A stretch of DNA of 64,000 nucleotides, taken from the NCBI GenBank assembly GCA_902772455.1, contig CACYAW010000003.1:1-64000 (forward strand), given 5' to 3'. The DNA comes from an uncultured Bacteroidales bacterium. Lineage in GTDB: Bacteria; Bacteroidota; Bacteroidia; Bacteroidales; Muribaculaceae. A program made the translations under genes and the position numbers. This document shows, piece after piece, positions 37,026-45,727 of the stretch. The first letter of the stretch is position 1; the number at the start of each line of letters is the position of its first letter. The notes under the pieces were generated by a model, which was given only the letters and a program-made list of their open reading frames with translations, searched no databases and had not been told where the DNA came from.

Positions 37026-38891
37026 ATGGTGAGTTACTTGCAAGTGGAGGGCTTGAGCAAGGCGTTTGGCGTCGATGTGCTCTTTGAGGATCTGACCTTC
37101 GGTGTGGCCGAGGGTGAGAAAATCGGTCTTATCGCCAAAAACGGCACGGGCAAGTCTACCCTACTCGACATCCTGGCCGGCATCGCCTCGCAGGACAGCG
37201 GCACAGTCATCTACCGCAACAACCTGCGGGTGGGTTACCTGCCACAGCTGCCCGACCTGGGCGAAGCCCACACCGTGCTCGACGCGTGCCTGCATGGCGA
37301 TGACCCGCGTTCGGGAGCCATTCACGCCTATGAAGAGGCCCTGCGAACAGGCGACAGCGATGCCATGACGGCAGCCATCCAGGCAATGGATGCCAACACC
37401 GCTTGGGACTATGAGGAACGCTTCAAGCAGATTCTCACCCAACTCAAAATCACCGACTACAACCAGCCCGTCAAGGAACTGAGTGGAGGCCAGGTCAAAC
37501 GAGTGGCGCTGGCCCGCCTGCTCATCGACGAGCCGCAGATGCTCATCCTTGACGAGCCCACCAACCACCTCGACATCGACATGATCGAGTGGCTGGAGAA
37601 CTACCTGCAGCGCAGCCGTGTCACCCTGCTGATGGTGACCCATGACCGCTACTTTCTGGACAACATCTGCAACCGCATCCTGGAGATGGACCAGCACAGC
37701 ATCTTCTCCTATAGCGGCAACTACAACTACTATCTGGAGAAACGGGCCGAACGCATCGAGGCCCAGAACGCCCAGGTGGAACGGGCCCGCAACCTGCTGC
37801 GCACCGAGCTGGACTGGATGCGGCGCCAACCACAGGCACGCGCCCACAAGGCACAATACCGCATCGACGCGTTCTATGACCTGCAGGAACGTGCCCAGCA
37901 GCGGCGCGAGGACGGAGAGGTGGAACTGAATGTCAAAAGTGCCTACATCGGCAAAAAGATCTTCACGGCTCACCATGTGAACAAGCGCTACGGCGACAAG
38001 GTGATTCTGGATGATTTCAACTACACGTTTGCCCGCTACGAGAAACTGGGCATTGTGGGCGATAACGGCGTCGGCAAGACCACTTTCATCAAATTGTTGC
38101 TTGATATCGTCAAGCCCGACAGCGGCTACTTCGAGATAGGCGATACGGTAAAGTTTGCCCACTATAGCCAGGAAGGCATGCAGTTTGACGAAGGGAAACG
38201 CGTGATTGATGCCGTGCGCGATGTCGCAGAATACATCTATTTTGATGAAAAACACCATTACACCGCCATGGCCTGGCTCAACCACTTCCTGTTCACTCCT
38301 CAGGACCAGCAGAAGTACATCGCCAAGCTGAGTGGTGGTGAACGGCGCAGGCTGTATCTGGCCATGGTGCTGATGACGAAGCCCAATTTCCTTATCCTTG
38401 ATGAGCCGACCAACGATCTGGACATCTCCACGCTGGAAATTCTCGAGGAGTACCTGTCGCAGTTCAACGGGTGCGTCATCATTGTGAGCCACGACCGTTT
38501 CTTTATGGACAGGACCGTGGACCACACATTTGTGTTTACGGGAAACGGCCATGTCAAGGATTTCCCTGGTAATTACAGCGAATACCGTGCCTGGAAACAA
38601 CGGCATGAGCAAGAGGAGGCTCAACTGGCCAAAGAACTGGAATCGGCCAAACCCAAAGAGAACACATGGCGTGAACGAAATGAACAAAAACGCCTATCCT
38701 ACAAGGAACAGCGAGAACTCGAGCAGCTCAACACCGATATTGAAGCGCTTAACAAGGAGAAAGCCGAACTGGACGCTCTGTTTGCCAGCGGTGAGACCCT
38801 GGATGACGTAGCCACCAAAGCGGCCCGTTACCAAGAAGTCAAAGACCTGCTCGATGAAAAAGAAATGCGCTGGCTGGAACTGATGAGTTAG
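37026..38891 (+). CDS. ABC-F family ATPase, Uup-like
   Basis: ABC-F proteins have two fused ATPase domains and no membrane part; they act on the ribosome, easing translation stalls or giving antibiotic protection. The 621-residue protein has Walker A motifs AKNGTGKST and GDNGVGKTT, signatures LSGGQVKRVALA and [12 protein letters not shown], and Walker B motifs LILDEPTNHLD and LILDEPTNDLD. The inter-domain linker (about 230-305) is charged and helical. A C-terminal coiled coil (about 540-621) places it near Uup rather than EttA. There are no signs of a mobile resistance context, so a housekeeping role is more likely. Confidence 0.93.
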   Translation: MVSYLQVEGLSKAFGVDVLFEDLTFGVAEGEKIGLIAKNGTGKSTLLDILAGIASQDSGTVIYRNNLRVGYLPQLPDLGEAHTVLDACLHGDDPRSGAIHAYEEALRTGDSDAMTAAIQAMDANTAWDYEERFKQILTQLKITDYNQPVKELSGGQVKRVALARLLIDEPQMLILDEPTNHLDIDMIEWLENYLQRSRVTLLMVTHDRYFLDNICNRILEMDQHSIFSYSGNYNYYLEKRAERIEAQNAQVERARNLLRTELDWMRRQPQARAHKAQYRIDAFYDLQERAQQRREDGEVELNVKSAYIGKKIFTAHHVNKRYGDKVILDDFNYTFARYEKLGIVGDNGVGKTTFIKLLLDIVKPDSGYFEIGDTVKFAHYSQEGMQFDEGKRVIDAVRDVAEYIYFDEKHHYTAMAWLNHFLFTPQDQQKYIAKLSGGERRRLYLAMVLMTKPNFLILDEPTNDLDISTLEILEEYLSQFNGCVIIVSHDRFFMDRTVDHTFVFTGNGHVKDFPGNYSEYRAWKQRHEQEEAQLAKELESAKPKENTWRERNEQKRLSYKEQRELEQLNTDIEALNKEKAELDALFASGETLDDVATKAARYQEVKDLLDEKEMRWLELMS

Positions 38892-38923
38892 GAGTTAGAA
38901 GTTAGAAGTTAGGAGTTAGAAAT
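38885..38923. repeat. GAGTTAGAAGTTAG tandem repeat after the ABC-F gene
   Basis: About four copies of AGTTAGGAGTTAGAAGTTAGA begin at the ABC-F stop codon, which lies inside the first unit. Confidence 0.8.
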
Positions 38924-38944
38924 TGTGTTAGCGGATACCTCTTT

Positions 38945-39062
38945 AAACAGTAAACATTAAACAGTAAACATTAAACTGTAAACATTAAATTGTAAACTTT
39001 AAACTTTAAACTCTAAACTTTAAACTTTAAACATTAAACATTAAACTACGAGCGCAGCGAGT
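38945..39062 (+). repeat. AAACATT/AAACTTT array joined to an 18-bp GC-rich motif
   Basis: About a dozen units of TAAACAT/TAAACTT (38945-39044) are followed by ACTACGAGCGCAGCGAGT (39045-39062), which ends directly before the umuC ATG. The same order of array then motif occurs on the minus strand at 28956-28995. The motif occupies the place of the ribosome-binding region. Confidence 0.8.
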
Positions 39063-40328
39063 ATGTACGGCCTGGTTGACTGCAATAACTTCTTTGTTTC
39101 CTGTGAGCGGGTGTTTGATCCACGGCTAAACGGGAAAATGGTTGTTGTGCTCTCCAACAATGACGGATGCGTCATTGCCCGCAGCAACGAGGCCAAGGCG
39201 GCCGGCATCCCCATGGGTTGTCCCGCCTTTAAAATCAAGGAACACACCGATCCACGCCAAGTCATTCAGTTGTCGGCCCGCCATATCCTATACCGTGATT
39301 TGTCGGACAGAGTGATGAACATTCTGATGCAGGAAGTAGAGAATCTGCAGCAGTACTCTGTTGACGAAGCCTTTTTTGTCCTGCCGCATGAGGATGTGGA
39401 GACAAGCCACCGCATCATGGCTGAGCTCGTGACGAGAATCAGGCAGTATGTAGGCATTCCTGTAAGCATCGGCTTTGCCCCGAGCCGTACCCTCGCCAAG
39501 ATAGCCAACCACATCGCCAAGCGGGACCGCCGCATCACCGATGGAGTGTATTGGCTGGTAAGGCCTGAAGCGATTGACATTATCCTGAGGCGTACGGCAA
39601 TCGAAGACGTGTGGGGCATCGGGCGGCGGTTGGCCGCTTCGCTGAAATCCCGTGGAATCAAAACTGCCGCTGATTTTGTGAGAATGCCGCCCTCGCTGGT
39701 AAGGTCGCTGTATTCGGTAACCCTGGAACGCACACAACGCGAACTCATGGGCCACGATTGCCAGATTGCCAACCCAGTGACTATTGCCCACAAGACCATC
39801 ATGACGTCACGCACCTTTGGCAAAGTGCTGACCGATCGCGATGCCGTCGCCGATGCCATCGTCAGTTTTGCTGAGCGGACAGCACGTCAGCTGCGAGATG
39901 AAAACAGCGTGGCCGGCAGCATCATGACATACGTTCGTGGAGACTACTTTCGTAAAGACCTGCCCTTCTATTCCAACTCTTGCCAGCTGCGGCTCGACAC
40001 GCCGTCAAGCGACACGATGACCATCGCACGCATGGCCCTTAAAGCCTTCAACAATATTTGGAAAGATGGATTCGGCTACCGCAAAGCCGGCGTTATGGCT
40101 TTAGACATCCAGCACAACAGCGGCATTCAACTCAATGTTTTCGACCCTGATGACCACGGGAAGTTTCGCCGCCTGATGACCAGCATTGACGACATCAACA
40201 ACAAGTACGGCAAACGTTCGATAAAACTCGCTCCAGGAGTGTTGAGGGGCGAATGGGCCGCCAATCAGAGCCATCTGCACACTGGCAGCAAGACATTATT
40301 ATTCTTCACTGGGATGGTCCATCTTTGA
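39063..40328 (+). CDS. umuC: UmuC/DinB-like Y-family DNA polymerase
   Basis: Y-family polymerases copy damaged DNA. The 421-residue protein starts MYGLVDCNNFFVSCE with the catalytic Asp6, has the second catalytic pair in YSVDEAFF (Asp101, Glu102), a helix-hairpin-helix-type region (DVWGIGRRLAASLKSRGIKTA) and a little-finger domain. The length and wording (NNFFVSCERVF) match UmuC (Pol V subunit) rather than DinB (about 350). A UmuD-type gene is not adjacent; if one exists it lies elsewhere. The C-terminal 40 residues resemble a diverged DUF4113. No LexA box was recognised in the repeat-filled region upstream. Confidence 0.92.
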   Translation: MYGLVDCNNFFVSCERVFDPRLNGKMVVVLSNNDGCVIARSNEAKAAGIPMGCPAFKIKEHTDPRQVIQLSARHILYRDLSDRVMNILMQEVENLQQYSVDEAFFVLPHEDVETSHRIMAELVTRIRQYVGIPVSIGFAPSRTLAKIANHIAKRDRRITDGVYWLVRPEAIDIILRRTAIEDVWGIGRRLAASLKSRGIKTAADFVRMPPSLVRSLYSVTLERTQRELMGHDCQIANPVTIAHKTIMTSRTFGKVLTDRDAVADAIVSFAERTARQLRDENSVAGSIMTYVRGDYFRKDLPFYSNSCQLRLDTPSSDTMTIARMALKAFNNIWKDGFGYRKAGVMALDIQHNSGIQLNVFDPDDHGKFRRLMTSIDDINNKYGKRSIKLAPGVLRGEWAANQSHLHTGSKTLLFFTGMVHL

Positions 40329-40369
40329 CCTAGAATCAGGTCACTGGTGCCCATCCAGGCAGTTGGCTA

Positions 40370-43150
40370 TCATTTTGTCAGCTTGCTGGCCGCCAGACGC
40401 AGGCCACAATCATTCTTGCGCTGGCCAGGAGCACTGACGCCGCGGAAGGAGACACGACACAAAGAATCACTCAATCGCCAGCATCCACCACGCATCACTC
40501 GACCTTGGCTCTCAAAGTCGCCCACGGGGTTTATCTGAATCTCATCGGTATAGAAATTCTGCCAGTCCAGACACCACTCCCACACGTTACCGCTCATGTC
40601 ATGCAAGCCCAACTCATTGGGTTTCCTGGTACCCACATGATGAGGTGCATCCTCGGCATTGTCTTCAAACCATGCCACTTGTGCCAGCTCATCACCGCCA
40701 GCATATTTAAAGTGGCGGCTCTTGTTGCCACCACGGGCGGCATATTCCCATTCGGCCTCGGTGGGGAACCTGAACTCCATTCCTGTCATTTCATTCAATT
40801 TCTCGATGAACTTTGAACAGTCGTTCCATGAGACCATCTCAACAGGATTGGAACGGTCTTGCGCGCTGCTGGGATTGCTGCCCATGACAGCCTCCCACAG
40901 GGCCTGAGTCACTTCATACTTACAGATATAGAACGATGACAGTTTTACCTGATGGATTGGGAATTCCAATTCCCATGCATCATCTTCCTGCTCGGTAGTC
41001 GCACCCATCACAAAGACACCGCCCGGCACGAGCACCATGTCATCGATCAGTTTCTTGATGAGATTCTCTTTACCAACAGGTTGTTCTTCGGTGACGAGGG
41101 TAAATGTCTCCTCGGGTTCTTCTTCAACGGCAGGCTGAGGCACAACTTCGGCCACAGGAGTCTCTTCCTGGCTGACTTTTTCAACGGGCTGGGCGGCCTT
41201 AACGGGCTGTTTTTCAGCCACCTTTTCCTGAACAGTTTCCACTTCAGCAGGCACTTCTTTTAATTTGGCCAATTGGTCGTCCAAGTCAGCAATCAGGGCA
41301 GCGACTTTTTGAGTATCGACCTGCTGAGGTTCAGTCATCCAGTCAATGCTGTAATCATGGGAACCGTTGTTCAACGTCTTATTTATGCTCTTATAAAACT
41401 GACGGTATCTTGCAGGCTGTGCCTTGCCATTGTTGTTCACAATCTTCCATGACCACAACTTGTTCACATGCCCATGGTCGCTATATCCGTACTCATAGGT
41501 TGTCGAATCGGTGGTAGCTTTCCCTTTTGTCCTATACACAGCGGCAATGTCGCCATCACTGTTATAGTAGTAGGACAGGTTCGTGTTGCCCGCAACCGAT
41601 TTGTCAATCATAAAAGAATTATCATAGTAATCGGTTTTCACCGGCTTGCGCCCATTGAAATGGATAACCCGCTTCACATAATCATAGTCGCGGGCATAAC
41701 CGATCATGCTTCCATCGCTCCCGGCGACCTCCAGCATGTCACCCACCTCATTCCATTTAGTGGAATACTTCACCACTTTACCATGGGCATCGGTCTTGGA
41801 TATCAATTCATATCCGTTCTCGGGATTGAAATTATAAGCGTAAGTGTCATCAAGGCCTGAGCGGGAATCATAGTGCCGCACCAACAAACCCTGATCGTTG
41901 AAAATCATCACCTCAAGATCCTGTTGCATCTCGGCATCACTGGCAAAGTCAACCCTGCCTATCAATCCATCACACCCCAGCATGAAGGATGACGTAGGCA
42001 TGAAAACCAGATTGCGGTACAGCGAAAAAATGCGTGACCTGTCCACATCGCTCAGTTCATCGGAGGCATGGTAGAACTGCTGTAAAGCTTCAAGCGTCAC
42101 TGACGGTGAAAAGTATCGCTGATTCACAGACTGTTGCAACAGTTCACGGGCTTCATCAGCCTGTTTAGCATCAGGATAGTCGGTCAAGAACTGATAAAAG
42201 GAACCGATTTTGTTCACCTGTTTGGCATCACGAAAGGCGTACTGCCTTTCCAAGGCCTTAACGCTGTCGTTAAACTCCGATTCAGGATACTGTTTGAGAT
42301 AATCCTGGCAAGCCACTACAGTCTCATCCAACTCATTGAAAGCATAACGGTGCAACAGTTCCTGCACGGTGCCGTTGAAGCGTGAATTGGGATAAGCCGC
42401 CAAATAGGCCTTACAATCCATCGATGTTTGCCCCATTTGCTCAAATGCCAGGCTATCGCGTCGCCACTCTACGGTAAAGTGGTGATTTGAGTTAAAATTC
42501 CCGTACTTATCCAGATAGCGCTGGTAATCAGCAAGTCCGTTTTTATCCTTGGTCTCTCTATATGCAGCCTCTTCCCGTTCTGTCTCGAGTTCTTGCTGCT
42601 TGTCACAATCCACCAGCATCTCCAACAGCTCATCATAGGCAGCCTCGGTGTTGATGATGCGCACTGTGTCAATCAGGTTTTTCTCGATGCTGGCCTTGAT
42701 TCCAGCATATGACATCTTCAGCGACTTTGCCGACAGGAAAAGGTCTGCTATCTCACGTGACTCGGGAGTCGAGCAGGCAAGCTTGAGCTTTGAGTATGCG
42801 CTCCATGGGTTATAAGGCACGATGCTTGTCAACTTGCCACGTCCGTCACGCGTATTCATCATCATTGCCTCAGACAGTTGCCAAACCGGTGAGAGTTGTT
42901 GTGAGATGGGTACACTGGTGTCAATTTTATCGTCTTCGGCCGCCTTTTCCTCAATTTCACTCCAGTATTTGGCAGCCTTATCCAGCTTTTGCTCATTCAA
43001 TGCCTCAAACACCTTTACCATCTTCTTCTGGTAAGAATTATCTCCCAGACACAGCGGCACCTGAGCAACCATCATGCCCGCTGCACCAAGCAACAGGAAA
43101 CAGAGAACAACACATCTTTTCATCATTGAACGATTGAGTGGGTTCTTCAT
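40370..43150 (-). CDS. Secreted multidomain protein with C-terminal SUMF1/FGE-sulfatase domain
   Basis: The 926-residue protein has a signal peptide (ending MMVAQ, about residue 30) without lipobox, so it is periplasmic or surface-exposed. Residues 40-340 are helical and carry TPR-like units (YLAAYPNSRFNGTVQELL, YLKQYPESEFNDSVKALE, FLTDYPDAKQADEARELL). Residues 390-610 have short beta repeats reminiscent of YD or toxin-WG repeats. A Glu/Val/Pro-rich linker (about 635-695) leads to a SUMF1-type domain (about 705-926; VPGGVFVMGATTEQEDD, FPTEAEWEYAARGG, GNVWEWCLDW, RVMRGGCWR). Such domains are usually binding or structural folds in bacteria; formylglycine-generating activity is not shown. Met9/Met10 (43126/43123) are alternative starts. 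gtrA lies 12 bp upstream. Confidence 0.85.
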   Translation of the reverse strand: MKNPLNRSMMKRCVVLCFLLLGAAGMMVAQVPLCLGDNSYQKKMVKVFEALNEQKLDKAAKYWSEIEEKAAEDDKIDTSVPISQQLSPVWQLSEAMMMNTRDGRGKLTSIVPYNPWSAYSKLKLACSTPESREIADLFLSAKSLKMSYAGIKASIEKNLIDTVRIINTEAAYDELLEMLVDCDKQQELETEREEAAYRETKDKNGLADYQRYLDKYGNFNSNHHFTVEWRRDSLAFEQMGQTSMDCKAYLAAYPNSRFNGTVQELLHRYAFNELDETVVACQDYLKQYPESEFNDSVKALERQYAFRDAKQVNKIGSFYQFLTDYPDAKQADEARELLQQSVNQRYFSPSVTLEALQQFYHASDELSDVDRSRIFSLYRNLVFMPTSSFMLGCDGLIGRVDFASDAEMQQDLEVMIFNDQGLLVRHYDSRSGLDDTYAYNFNPENGYELISKTDAHGKVVKYSTKWNEVGDMLEVAGSDGSMIGYARDYDYVKRVIHFNGRKPVKTDYYDNSFMIDKSVAGNTNLSYYYNSDGDIAAVYRTKGKATTDSTTYEYGYSDHGHVNKLWSWKIVNNNGKAQPARYRQFYKSINKTLNNGSHDYSIDWMTEPQQVDTQKVAALIADLDDQLAKLKEVPAEVETVQEKVAEKQPVKAAQPVEKVSQEETPVAEVVPQPAVEEEPEETFTLVTEEQPVGKENLIKKLIDDMVLVPGGVFVMGATTEQEDDAWELEFPIHQVKLSSFYICKYEVTQALWEAVMGSNPSSAQDRSNPVEMVSWNDCSKFIEKLNEMTGMEFRFPTEAEWEYAARGGNKSRHFKYAGGDELAQVAWFEDNAEDAPHHVGTRKPNELGLHDMSGNVWEWCLDWQNFYTDEIQINPVGDFESQGRVMRGGCWRLSDSLCRVSFRGVSAPGQRKNDCGLRLAASKLTK

Positions 43151-43162
43151 ATCTTAAAAAGG

Positions 43163-43636
43163 TTAATTGCTTGAGTCGCTACTGGAGTAAACCCGGAAGG
43201 TGACGCAGCGATTGTAGACGTAGTTGGCCAGCGTATAAACAACCATGGCAAGAACCATAACGATGTTTTGGCCAGCTTTCTGCATCGGGAAGAAGGGGAT
43301 AATGTCATCGGGAAGGCTCTTCCATCCCAATCCCTCAAGCAGAATCCAGCTAACGCACAGCTGCAAGGCAAGACACATCAAGAATCCGCAAACGAAAAGC
43401 AACAGTTCACGCTGCAAGTTGTTTTTCGTCTTGAATACCCAGTTGCGGTTCCAAAGGAAACTGTTGATAACGCCCAGTATATAACCCGTGACATTGGAGA
43501 TTCCATAGGATAGACCAAGCTTGGTATTGAGCAGATAGAATGTAACAAGAGTGATGAGCGTATTGAGCACGCCTATCACACCGTACTTGAGCAATTGTAC
43601 GAAGGTTTGTTTGGCCTCGGCCTTATCTATCTTCAT
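43163..43636 (-). CDS. GtrA-family membrane protein
   Basis: GtrA-like proteins have four membrane helices and are thought to flip or handle polyprenyl-linked sugars for cell-surface glycans. The 157-residue protein has the expected four hydrophobic segments and the characteristic LLKYGVIGVLNTLITLVTFYLL start, SNVTGYILGVINSFLWNRNWVF after the second helix, and LANYVYNRCVTFRV at the end. No glycosyltransferase gene is adjacent, which is unusual. It shares an operon with the downstream SUMF1 protein (12-bp gap) and has a consensus promoter upstream. Confidence 0.9.
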   Translation of the reverse strand: MKIDKAEAKQTFVQLLKYGVIGVLNTLITLVTFYLLNTKLGLSYGISNVTGYILGVINSFLWNRNWVFKTKNNLQRELLLFVCGFLMCLALQLCVSWILLEGLGWKSLPDDIIPFFPMQKAGQNIVMVLAMVVYTLANYVYNRCVTFRVYSSSDSSN

Positions 43637-43708
43637 GTTTCTAATTCTAATAGAGTCTCGCGCTAAGGGTTTACGATGGAGCGAAGGTTCTATCTTGGTT
43701 TAACGTGG

Positions 43709-43739
43709 CAAAAATAAGTATTTTTAACAAAATGGCAAA
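43709..43739 (-). promoter_or_regulatory. Consensus promoter of the gtrA-SUMF1 operon
   Basis: On the minus strand TTTG (43736-43739), a 19-nt spacer and TATTTTTG (43709-43716) match the Bacteroides consensus. The leader to gtrA is about 65 nt. Confidence 0.8.
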
Positions 43740-43819
43740 ATTACTACTTAGTTTTTAGCCCTTTTGTCCACAATTTTTAGTCATTGCCCATTCTCGGATA
43801 AGAGTTTTGCTCATACTGG

Positions 43820-44332
43820 CTACCTGTTGACAGGACGAGCGATGAGTCCCAGGTTCTCCAGATTCTTCAGGGTATCGATGCCGCTCATCGCTTGCCATAC
43901 GACAACCGTACGGGCCTGATGGGGTTGCACGCCTTTCAAGATGGGCTTAACGGCCTGATACAAGGTTCCGAATCCCCCACCCGACCAGTTGCCATACTCA
44001 TCGGCCAATGACATCTCGATGTTATGACGGTCCACAGTGGAGTCTGCAGCAATGACATCCACGACCAGTGAAAGGTTGCGGTAACGGTAGCTTGCCGTAT
44101 GGCGCACGGCCAGTGTGATGTCATAATAGGCAGCCGAATCGTCATACTCGGGCATGAACGTCAACGGCATCGTGCGTTGCCAGCCTTCAGTCGGCAGATG
44201 GACAAAACCGGCATGGGTCTGAAGTGGTTTTCTCTGGCATGACACCGTGAGAAACATGGCAGCGGCAATGACCACGACTAAGGTCATTGCCACCGCTTGT
44301 TTTGTATTGACACGCCACTGGCGCTTATTCAT
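43820..44332 (-). CDS. gldH: GldH-family gliding motility lipoprotein
   Basis: GldH is a lipoprotein first linked to gliding in Flavobacterium but kept in non-gliding Bacteroidales, where its role is unclear. The 170-residue protein has an N-terminal hydrophobic stretch ending in LTVSC (lipobox). The family pattern is present: an aromatic-rich core with VRHTASYRYRNLSLVVDV, then LADEYGNWSGGGFGTLYQ. I chose the ATG at 44332, which overlaps the ricT stop by 8 bp and starts just before the signal peptide; the longer upstream frame is the antisense-free shadow of the ricT tail. Conserved adjacency to ricT supports the name. Confidence 0.88.
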   Translation of the reverse strand: MNKRQWRVNTKQAVAMTLVVVIAAAMFLTVSCQRKPLQTHAGFVHLPTEGWQRTMPLTFMPEYDDSAAYYDITLAVRHTASYRYRNLSLVVDVIAADSTVDRHNIEMSLADEYGNWSGGGFGTLYQAVKPILKGVQPHQARTVVVWQAMSGIDTLKNLENLGLIARPVNR

Positions 44333-45713
44333 TATTTGGCTTATCCTTGACATTGTTGTCGGGAGCATCGCCTTCTTTAGCTTTGCGTGGCTTGAAGGTC
44401 TTCTTCTCGAAGCGCTGCGGCTTTTCGCGCCTTGGCTTCTCTCCAGCCTGCTGCTGTCCAGCATCTTGTTGCTGGCGTTTGGGTTTACCCTGACGCTGAG
44501 GCTTTCTCTCGTTATTGCCGTTAGGTGAGCCACCTTTATTGCCCTGCCCCTCAGCTACAGGCTGTTTCTCGCCCTTGGCTGCAGCAGGTTTGTCACCGCT
44601 CTTTTTCTTCTTTTTCTTTTTCTTCTTGTCAAAGCGGTTGATGGCATCCTGGTTCAACAGGTCACCAAAGGGTGAGGCCTTCTTCTTGCCGTCATCCTCA
44701 GAGAGGAGGCTGTCGGGTTTGATGCCGTTCTTGTTCAGTGCGATGATCTCAAAGGCCTGTGCCGCTGTCAACGTCACTGCATCGACAAGCGAATTGCGCT
44801 CGGTAGAATAGATGATCTCACGCTTGAGGGCGTCAGCCTTGAAATAATAGTAGGTAGCGTCCTTGGTCTCAAGATGAATATCCTTGGCAGGCAATTGACG
44901 GATGGCCTCGACATAGGTATTCACCTCAAAGTTGATGCAACACTTGAGCTTGGCGCACTGGCCAGCCAAATTCTGAGGATTGAGTGAGATGTCCTGGAAA
45001 CGGGCTGCGCTCGTAGCGACCGAAACAAAGCTTGACATCCATGTCGCACAGCACAAAGGTCTGCCGCAAGGGCCGATGCCGCCAATGCGGCCAGCCTCCT
45101 GACGGGCACCAATCTGCTTCATTTCCACGCGTATCTTGAAGACGTCAGCCAGCACTTTGATAAGCTGTCTGAAGTCCACGCGCTCGTCAGCGATATAATA
45201 GAAAATCGCTTTGTTACCGTCGCCCTGATACTCGACATCACCAATTTTCATCTTCAACCCAAGATCGACAGCGATCTTGCGTGAGCGAATCATCGTGTCC
45301 TCCTCACGGGCCTTGGCCTGCTCGTAACGTTCCATGTCGGCAGGCTTGGCCTTGCGGAACACACGCAGTATCTCGGCATCCTTGCGCAGGTTGACACGTT
45401 TCATCTGATTGCGCACCAGACGTCCAGTGAGCCCCACGCGGCCAATGTCATGTCCAGGGTTAGCCTCCACAGCTACCCAGTCTCCCTGCTTGAGCGGAAT
45501 ATGGGTGCTGTTGCGGTAGAACCCCCGACGCGTGTTCTTGAAAAGCACCTCGACAATCTCATAGTCATTGTCGGGCACATCTTCGAGCCAATTAGTGCTG
45601 GTCAGGTTACAGCGCCCGATATCAGACGGACAACTGCATCCCTCGCCACCACACTTGGCACAGGCATCGGTGCTCTCAGGCAGATTCACTTGAGTGTTTT
45701 TGATCTCGTCCAT
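44325..45713 (-). CDS. ricT: PSP1-domain protein RicT, with long basic tail
   Basis: In Bacillus, RicT (YaaT) belongs to the Fe-S Y-complex that directs RNase Y to particular mRNAs. The 462-residue protein has an N-terminal cysteine cluster (Cys18, Cys21, Cys26, Cys28), a PSP1 domain (about 90-190) and the conserved GGIGPCGRPLCCATW and KCCINFE cysteine motifs. The C-terminal 120 residues are a low-complexity tail rich in Lys, Gly, Gln and Arg, with nine consecutive lysines; this is probably disordered and RNA-binding. rny lies 14 bp upstream in the same direction, so RicT and RNase Y are made together. No RicA or RicF homologue is seen nearby. Confidence 0.9.
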   Translation of the reverse strand: MDEIKNTQVNLPESTDACAKCGGEGCSCPSDIGRCNLTSTNWLEDVPDNDYEIVEVLFKNTRRGFYRNSTHIPLKQGDWVAVEANPGHDIGRVGLTGRLVRNQMKRVNLRKDAEILRVFRKAKPADMERYEQAKAREEDTMIRSRKIAVDLGLKMKIGDVEYQGDGNKAIFYYIADERVDFRQLIKVLADVFKIRVEMKQIGARQEAGRIGGIGPCGRPLCCATWMSSFVSVATSAARFQDISLNPQNLAGQCAKLKCCINFEVNTYVEAIRQLPAKDIHLETKDATYYYFKADALKREIIYSTERNSLVDAVTLTAAQAFEIIALNKNGIKPDSLLSEDDGKKKASPFGDLLNQDAINRFDKKKKKKKKKSGDKPAAAKGEKQPVAEGQGNKGGSPNGNNERKPQRQGKPKRQQQDAGQQQAGEKPRREKPQRFEKKTFKPRKAKEGDAPDNNVKDKPNNE

Positions 45714-45727
45714 TGTGATTCACGCAA

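Noticed and set aside
37026..38891. ABC-F gene as an acquired antibiotic-resistance gene
   Set aside because: Composition matches its neighbours, no mobile-element genes flank it, and the C-terminal coiled coil fits the housekeeping Uup type.
40370..43150. Formylglycine-generating enzyme that activates sulfatases
   Set aside because: The domain resembles SUMF1, but many bacterial members are not FGE, the active cysteine pair cannot be confirmed, and no sulfatase gene is nearby.
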